Below are positions 51,658-52,737 of a stretch of 52,737 bases of DNA, one piece after another. A program made the position numbers and the translations under genes. Source of the DNA: Candidatus Omnitrophota bacterium. GTDB lineage: Bacteria; Omnitrophota; Gorgyraeia; Tantalellales; Tantalellaceae. The notes under the pieces are model-generated. The model had not been told where the DNA came from and did no database searches. It saw only the letters and a list, made by a program, of their open reading frames with translations. How positions within the stretch are numbered: position 1 is the stretch's first letter; the number at the start of each line of letters is the position of its first letter. The stretch is taken from contig WJMH01000006.1 in the NCBI GenBank assembly GCA_014728045.1, positions 1 through 52,737 on the forward strand, in the 5' to 3' direction.

Positions 51658-52475
51658 TTAACCCCATGAACCGCCCTTGCCATGGACCGGGCGAACTTCT
51701 CGACGCCCGAGACCATCCTTCTCTTGCTGGCAAGGTTCTTTTCAATGACTTTGATGATAGCACTTCCCACTATGACACCATCGGCGGCACCAGCCAGGTC
51801 CTTGGCCTGTTCAGGGGTGGATACACCGAATCCCACGCAAACGGGTTTTTTCGTCATTTTTTTCAGTATATTTATTTCGGTCTTTACCTTGGCGGAAAGC
51901 TTTTTCCGCGCACCGGTAACACCGGTAAGCGAGACATAGTAAATAAACCCGCGAGAACGGGCCGCTATCTTCTTGAACCGCTCAAGCGGGGTCGTCGGCG
52001 CGGCAAGCAATACGACGTTGAAATCCTCCTTGTCCCCGTGTTCGGTTAGTTCGCCGGATTCCTCCATCGGTAGATCCGGGACTATGACCCCGTCCACGCC
52101 GCATGTCTTGGCGTCTTTAATAAAATCGCGGATGCCGTAGTTAAAAACTATATTATAATAGGTCATGAAGACCATGGGGACATCAACCTCGCGCCTTAGC
52201 TGCCTGACCATATCCATGACCTTTCTTACGGTACATCCCGCCTTGAGCGACCGCTGGGTGGCTTTCTGGATGGTCGGCCCGTCCGCGAGCGGGTCCGAAA
52301 AAGGTATGCCCAGCTCGATAATGTCCGCTCCCGCCTTAGCCAGAGAGGTAACGACCGTCTTGCAGGTCTTAAGGTCTGGGTCTCCCGCGGCAACATAAGC
52401 TATGAAAGCCTTATGGCCTTTTTCCTTGAGCTCTTTGAATTTTCTGTTTATTCTGTTCATTTGCTGTCCCGTCAT
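51654..52475 (-). CDS. trpA: Tryptophan synthase alpha chain
   Basis: Cleaves indole-3-glycerol phosphate to indole, which passes to TrpB. The 273-residue TIM barrel has FIAYVAAGDPD, IELGIPFSDPLADGPTIQ with the catalytic Glu and Asp, GVIVPDLPMEE, and VGFGVSTPEQAKDLAGAADGVIVGSAI. Its ATG overlaps the trpB stop by 4 bases; a second ATG five codons in is possible. The gene that follows is ruvX. Confidence 0.96.
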   Translation of the reverse strand: MTGQQMNRINRKFKELKEKGHKAFIAYVAAGDPDLKTCKTVVTSLAKAGADIIELGIPFSDPLADGPTIQKATQRSLKAGCTVRKVMDMVRQLRREVDVPMVFMTYYNIVFNYGIRDFIKDAKTCGVDGVIVPDLPMEESGELTEHGDKEDFNVVLLAAPTTPLERFKKIAARSRGFIYYVSLTGVTGARKKLSAKVKTEINILKKMTKKPVCVGFGVSTPEQAKDLAGAADGVIVGSAIIKVIEKNLASKRRMVSGVEKFARSMARAVHGVK

Positions 52476-52737
52476 TTTACGTACAAATGTTCCCTCAATA
52501 TGTCTATATCTTTATCCCCCCTGCCGGAGAGGCATACGACAACCAAATCGTTCTTGTGGGTCTTCTTGACAAGGGTCTGAAGATAGGCGATGGCATGGGC
52601 GCTTTCCAGAGCGGGTATTATACCTTCCACCTCGGACAACAGCCTGGTGGCATCAAGCGCTTCCTTATCCGTCGCATAAACATATTCGGCCCGCTTGGTC
52701 ACCTTGTAGTACGAATGCTCAGGCCCCACTCCGGGGT
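52472..52737 (-). CDS. trpB: Tryptophan synthase beta chain, C-terminal part (cut by window edge)
   Basis: Only the last 88 codons are in the window; the frame runs off the right end. The visible part includes PGVGPEHS, then EALDATRLLSEVEGIIPALESAHAIAYL and VVVCLSGRGDKDID, which are the C-terminal signatures of the PLP-dependent beta subunit that joins indole and serine. An internal GTG in this stretch is not the real start. Confidence 0.95.
   Translation of the reverse strand, partial: PGVGPEHSYYKVTKRAEYVYATDKEALDATRLLSEVEGIIPALESAHAIAYLQTLVKKTHKNDLVVVCLSGRGDKDIDILREHLYVK

Noticed and set aside
1-52737. CRISPR arrays, insertion sequences, prophage or integrative-element boundaries
   Set aside because: No regularly spaced repeats, transposase, integrase or flanking target duplications were seen by reading; gene content is of core chromosomal type throughout.

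Overview
This window looks like an ordinary stretch of chromosome from a Gram-negative-type bacterium: lipoproteins, Sec signal peptides, a periplasmic asparaginase, signal peptidase I, CDP-alcohol phospholipid synthesis and bacterial -35/-10 promoters are all present. Long minus-strand operons with 1-17 nt gene overlaps, many small lysine-rich proteins, a Ski2-type helicase, an archaeal-type ApgM and a citramalate synthase suggest an uncultured lineage such as Omnitrophota (PVC-related). That placement is inferred from gene content, not from a marker search. No phage, transposon, CRISPR array or rRNA was seen; one tRNA (Pro, GGG) is present.

Layout. 1-3.9 kb: small secreted or membrane proteins, an orphan OmpR/PhoB-type response regulator, an SGNH lipoprotein, a cyclophilin-like protein and an unlisted 49-aa protein. 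3.9-8.4 kb: a periplasmic asparaginase, aspartate 4-decarboxylase and aspartate:alanine exchanger, together a complete asparagine-to-alanine proton-motive module. 8.5-10.7 kb: an HD-GYP response regulator and two small secreted proteins. 10.8-17.3 kb: carB, a PurF homologue whose glutaminase site is destroyed, and a DUF1846 gene, under a promoter and leader with a terminator hairpin carrying a PyrR-binding-loop-like sequence. 17.3-20.4 kb: iron-sulfur flavoprotein, lipoprotein, and an aminotransferase downstream of an Lrp/AsnC regulator. 20.4-24.2 kb: Ski2-like helicase (apparently leaderless mRNA), then small membrane/basic proteins, a Cys-rich PAS protein and a DUF6132-like protein.

24.2-39.2 kb is one dense minus-strand block: hom, thrC, apgM-type, lysC, cimA, valS, rluB, nadC, uvrB, tex. 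It makes threonine and the citramalate branch of isoleucine; no ordinary homoserine kinase gene is in the cluster and the ApgM-family gene sits in its place. 39.3-43.6 kb: tRNA-Pro, gpsA, a small operon with an operator-like palindrome, plsY, der, pgsA. 43.7-44.3 kb: three tiny overlapping genes led by an AbrB-like protein, under a near-consensus promoter embedded in repeated CAAGTAT half-sites. 44.4-52.7 kb: trpB (cut by the window edge), trpA, ruvX, M16 and M50 proteases, rpe, a phosphohexomutase, lepA and lepB, closed by a strong terminator.

Best candidates for an undescribed system: (i) the carB / glutaminase-dead PurF / DUF1846 operon with its PyrR-like attenuator, and (ii) the AbrB-led microprotein operon with its autoregulatory-looking promoter. 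All function statements come from reading the translated sequence and remembered family motifs; no database search was possible.
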